From assembly GCA_027031945.1 (NCBI GenBank), contig JALVPE010000040.1, positions 5,771 to 39,155 of the forward strand: a stretch of 33,385 nucleotides of DNA, written 5' to 3'. The DNA is from Candidatus Moraniibacteriota bacterium (GTDB lineage: Bacteria > Patescibacteriota > Minisyncoccia > Moranbacterales > GCA-2747515). Shown in pieces: positions 31,937 to 33,385 of this stretch. The position numbers and the translations under genes are program-made. Under the pieces are notes generated by a model that did not search any database, was not told where the DNA came from, and saw nothing but the letters and a program-made list of their open reading frames with translations. Position 1 is the stretch's first letter, and every line of letters begins with the position of its first letter.

Positions 31937-33385
31937 ATGCCTTACAATAATAAAAAAAATATACACTTCTTTACGAAATCAATTATACACCTGTACATTG
32001 TTTGTATAATCTTGTTCACAAGTGTACTATTCCTTATTCCACACAATACATTTGCAGCACCAACGGATGATTTTGTAATAACAGTTAAAACAGATAATAC
32101 CGGCTCTTCATCCAATACTCAATTTACCATTCCAACAACCGGAGGAGGATACAACTACAATGTAGATTGTGACAATGATGGATTTAATGAGGCAACAGCT
32201 CAAACAGGAAATTATACCTGTAATTATGGTAGTGCCGGAACTTATACCATCAGAATTAAAGATAATAGTGGGGCAAAGACGGGATTTCCAAGAATTTACT
32301 TTAACAACACCGGAGACAGACAAAAAATCCTTAGCGTCAATCAATGGGGAACGGGAATTTGGACTTCAATGGCCAATGCTTTTTATGGTTGTTCCAATTT
32401 AAATTCTGCCACAGCTATAAATAATGGTGGTGGAGCGGTTCCTAATTGGGCAACAGATAGTCCTGATTTGTCCAATGTGACAAGTATGCAAAGAATATTT
32501 TCCGGAGCTTCTACTTTTAATCAAGATATTAGTTCTTGGAATACAGCCAATGCAACGGATATGTCATCAATGTTTGATGGTGCGTCTGCTTTCAATCAAA
32601 ATATCGGTTCTTGGGATACCTCCAATGTGACAGATATGGAAGGAATGTTTGTTGGTGCCTCTACCTTCAACCAAGACATTAGCTCTTGGAATACTTCTAA
32701 TGTAGCAAGCATGTCATATATGTTTTCTCATGCCTCTACTTTCAACCAAGACATCAGCTCTTGGAATACTTCTAGTGTGACGGATATGTCATATATGTTT
32801 GCTAACTCCCATGATTTCAATCAAGACATCGGCTCATGGAATACGTCTAATGTAACGAATATGCGTGCTATGTTTCAATATGCCTCCACCTTTAACCAAA
32901 ATATTGGCTCTTGGCATACATCCAATGTTACAGATATGTCATATATGTTTGACTCCGCCTCCGATTTCAATCAAGATATCGGTCTTTGGAATACTGGTAA
33001 TGTGACAACTATGCGTAGTATGTTTAATGTGGCACAATCTTTTGATCAAGACATTAATTCCTGGAACACTTCTAGTGTGACAGATATGTCATATATGTTT
33101 ACTAATTCCCATGATTTTAATCAAAATATCAACTCTTGGGATACTTCTAGCGTGAATAATATGTCATATATGTTTTACAATGCTTCTGCTTTCAATCAGG
33201 ATATTGGTGCTTGGGATACTTCCAGTGTAACAGATATGTCAGAAATGTTTCGTTCTGCCAATGCTTTTGATCAAAGTTTAGGTTCTTGGGATGTAAGACA
33301 AGTAACTGATATGACAAATATGTTTACTAATTCCGGCATGTCTACCACCAGTTATGATGGTACTTTGATTGGTTGGGATTCCTTC
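31937..33385 (+). CDS. Secreted DUF285/BspA-like repeat surface protein (3' end outside window)
   Basis: 483 codons from ATG 31937 to the window end with no stop. A signal peptide is clear: basic start, hydrophobic IVCIILFTSVLFLI, and cleavage likely after NTFA (residue 40). Residues 41-190 include a beta-rich region (FVITVKTDNTGSSSNTQFTI; YTCNYGSAGTYTIRI) like an immunoglobulin-type module. From residue 194 come 11 copies of a 25-residue unit with pattern FNQDI.SW(N/D)TS(N/S)VT(D/N)M..MF..AS, the DUF285/BspA repeat, closing with TTSYDGTLIGWDSF, which in such proteins often ends an array. They are surface proteins of bacteria and mycoplasmas, often implicated in adhesion. A cell-contact role fits an organism dependent on hosts (inference). 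No Shine-Dalgarno. Confidence 0.93.
   Translation, partial: MPYNNKKNIHFFTKSIIHLYIVCIILFTSVLFLIPHNTFAAPTDDFVITVKTDNTGSSSNTQFTIPTTGGGYNYNVDCDNDGFNEATAQTGNYTCNYGSAGTYTIRIKDNSGAKTGFPRIYFNNTGDRQKILSVNQWGTGIWTSMANAFYGCSNLNSATAINNGGGAVPNWATDSPDLSNVTSMQRIFSGASTFNQDISSWNTANATDMSSMFDGASAFNQNIGSWDTSNVTDMEGMFVGASTFNQDISSWNTSNVASMSYMFSHASTFNQDISSWNTSSVTDMSYMFANSHDFNQDIGSWNTSNVTNMRAMFQYASTFNQNIGSWHTSNVTDMSYMFDSASDFNQDIGLWNTGNVTTMRSMFNVAQSFDQDINSWNTSSVTDMSYMFTNSHDFNQNINSWDTSSVNNMSYMFYNASAFNQDIGAWDTSSVTDMSEMFRSANAFDQSLGSWDVRQVTDMTNMFTNSGMSTTSYDGTLIGWDSF
32516..33340 (+). repeat. Eleven 75-base tandem repeats (25-residue DUF285 units)
   Basis: Each unit begins at a TTT/TTC codon for FNQ or FDQ and spans 75 bases. 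Units 4 and 8 share almost the same end (SVTDMSYMF.NSHD), 300 bases apart, hinting at block duplication. Divergence elsewhere shows the array is not newly expanded. Confidence 0.9.

Noticed and set aside
32516..33340. Regular 75-base repeats as a CRISPR array
   Set aside because: The repeats are in frame, differ at wobble positions and encode DUF285 units; there are no unique spacers.
1..33385. UGA read as glycine (genetic code 25)
   Set aside because: Conserved proteins use GGN for glycine, and ORFs such as those ending at 11730 and 25384 stop at TGA where the protein sensibly ends.

Overview
The window is AT-rich, gene-dense DNA that looks like the genome of a small-genome bacterium of the Candidate Phyla Radiation (Patescibacteria). 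The pointers are a half-length SufD, a TsaB-like protein reduced to its N-terminal lobe, a two-helix membrane protein of a type I associate with CPR genomes, few Shine-Dalgarno sites on housekeeping genes, and rpoBC separated from the usual rplJL genes. TGA is used as a stop (for example at 11728-11730 and 25382-25384) and no conserved gene needs it read as glycine, so this is not a code-25 Gracilibacteria/Absconditabacteria genome. The exact phylum cannot be settled from this window.

Layout. 1-1968 (minus): sufS-sufU-sufT, iron-sulfur cluster supply, with sufT cut by the window edge. 2134-2804: two small unknown genes closed by a palindromic terminator. 2887-5860: dxs (isoprenoid precursor synthesis), a DedA/VTT-type membrane protein and a YgjP-type metallopeptidase. 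5863-7246 (minus): two unrecognised acidic proteins. 7361-8524: an RNA methyltransferase, a possible 47-residue protein and an unknown gene with a consensus promoter. 8525-8940: gene-free, with short inverted repeats. 8941-11180 (minus): a translation block running smpB, ssrA (tmRNA), infC, rpmI, rplT. 11308-13298: an unknown gene, a TsaB-lobe protein and a membrane-anchored thioredoxin-fold protein. 13396-20766: rpoB-rpoC with its own promoter, long leader and terminator. 20850-21374: a DUF5680-like gene. 21401-24324 (minus): GIY-YIG protein-sufC-sufB-sufD. 24409-24495 (minus): tRNA-Ser(UGA). 24602-25840: membrane protein and CoA-binding protein. 25922-29741: two adjacent genes carrying three GH130 domains. 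29883-31661: typA. 31937-end: a secreted 25-residue-repeat (DUF285/BspA-like) surface protein, cut by the window end.

How it fits together. The two suf blocks, 20 kb apart, together make an almost complete SUF machine: desulfurase (SufS), sulfur transfer (SufU), scaffold (SufB/C/D) and a maturation factor (SufT). The smpB-ssrA-infC-rpmI-rplT run groups ribosome rescue with initiation factor 3 and two ribosomal proteins. Several housekeeping genes (sufS, smpB, the sufCBD operon, the thioredoxin-fold gene) have promoter-like elements placed so that transcription would start within about 3 bases of the ATG, which suggests leaderless mRNAs.

Most unusual items: the tandem GH130 pair with different putative phosphate-site residues in each domain, a tmRNA with a long tag ending in SLA and an 18-base inverted repeat at its flanks, near-perfect 28-30 base palindromes between genes, and the repeat-rich surface protein. 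All product calls come from reading the sequence; no database search was run.
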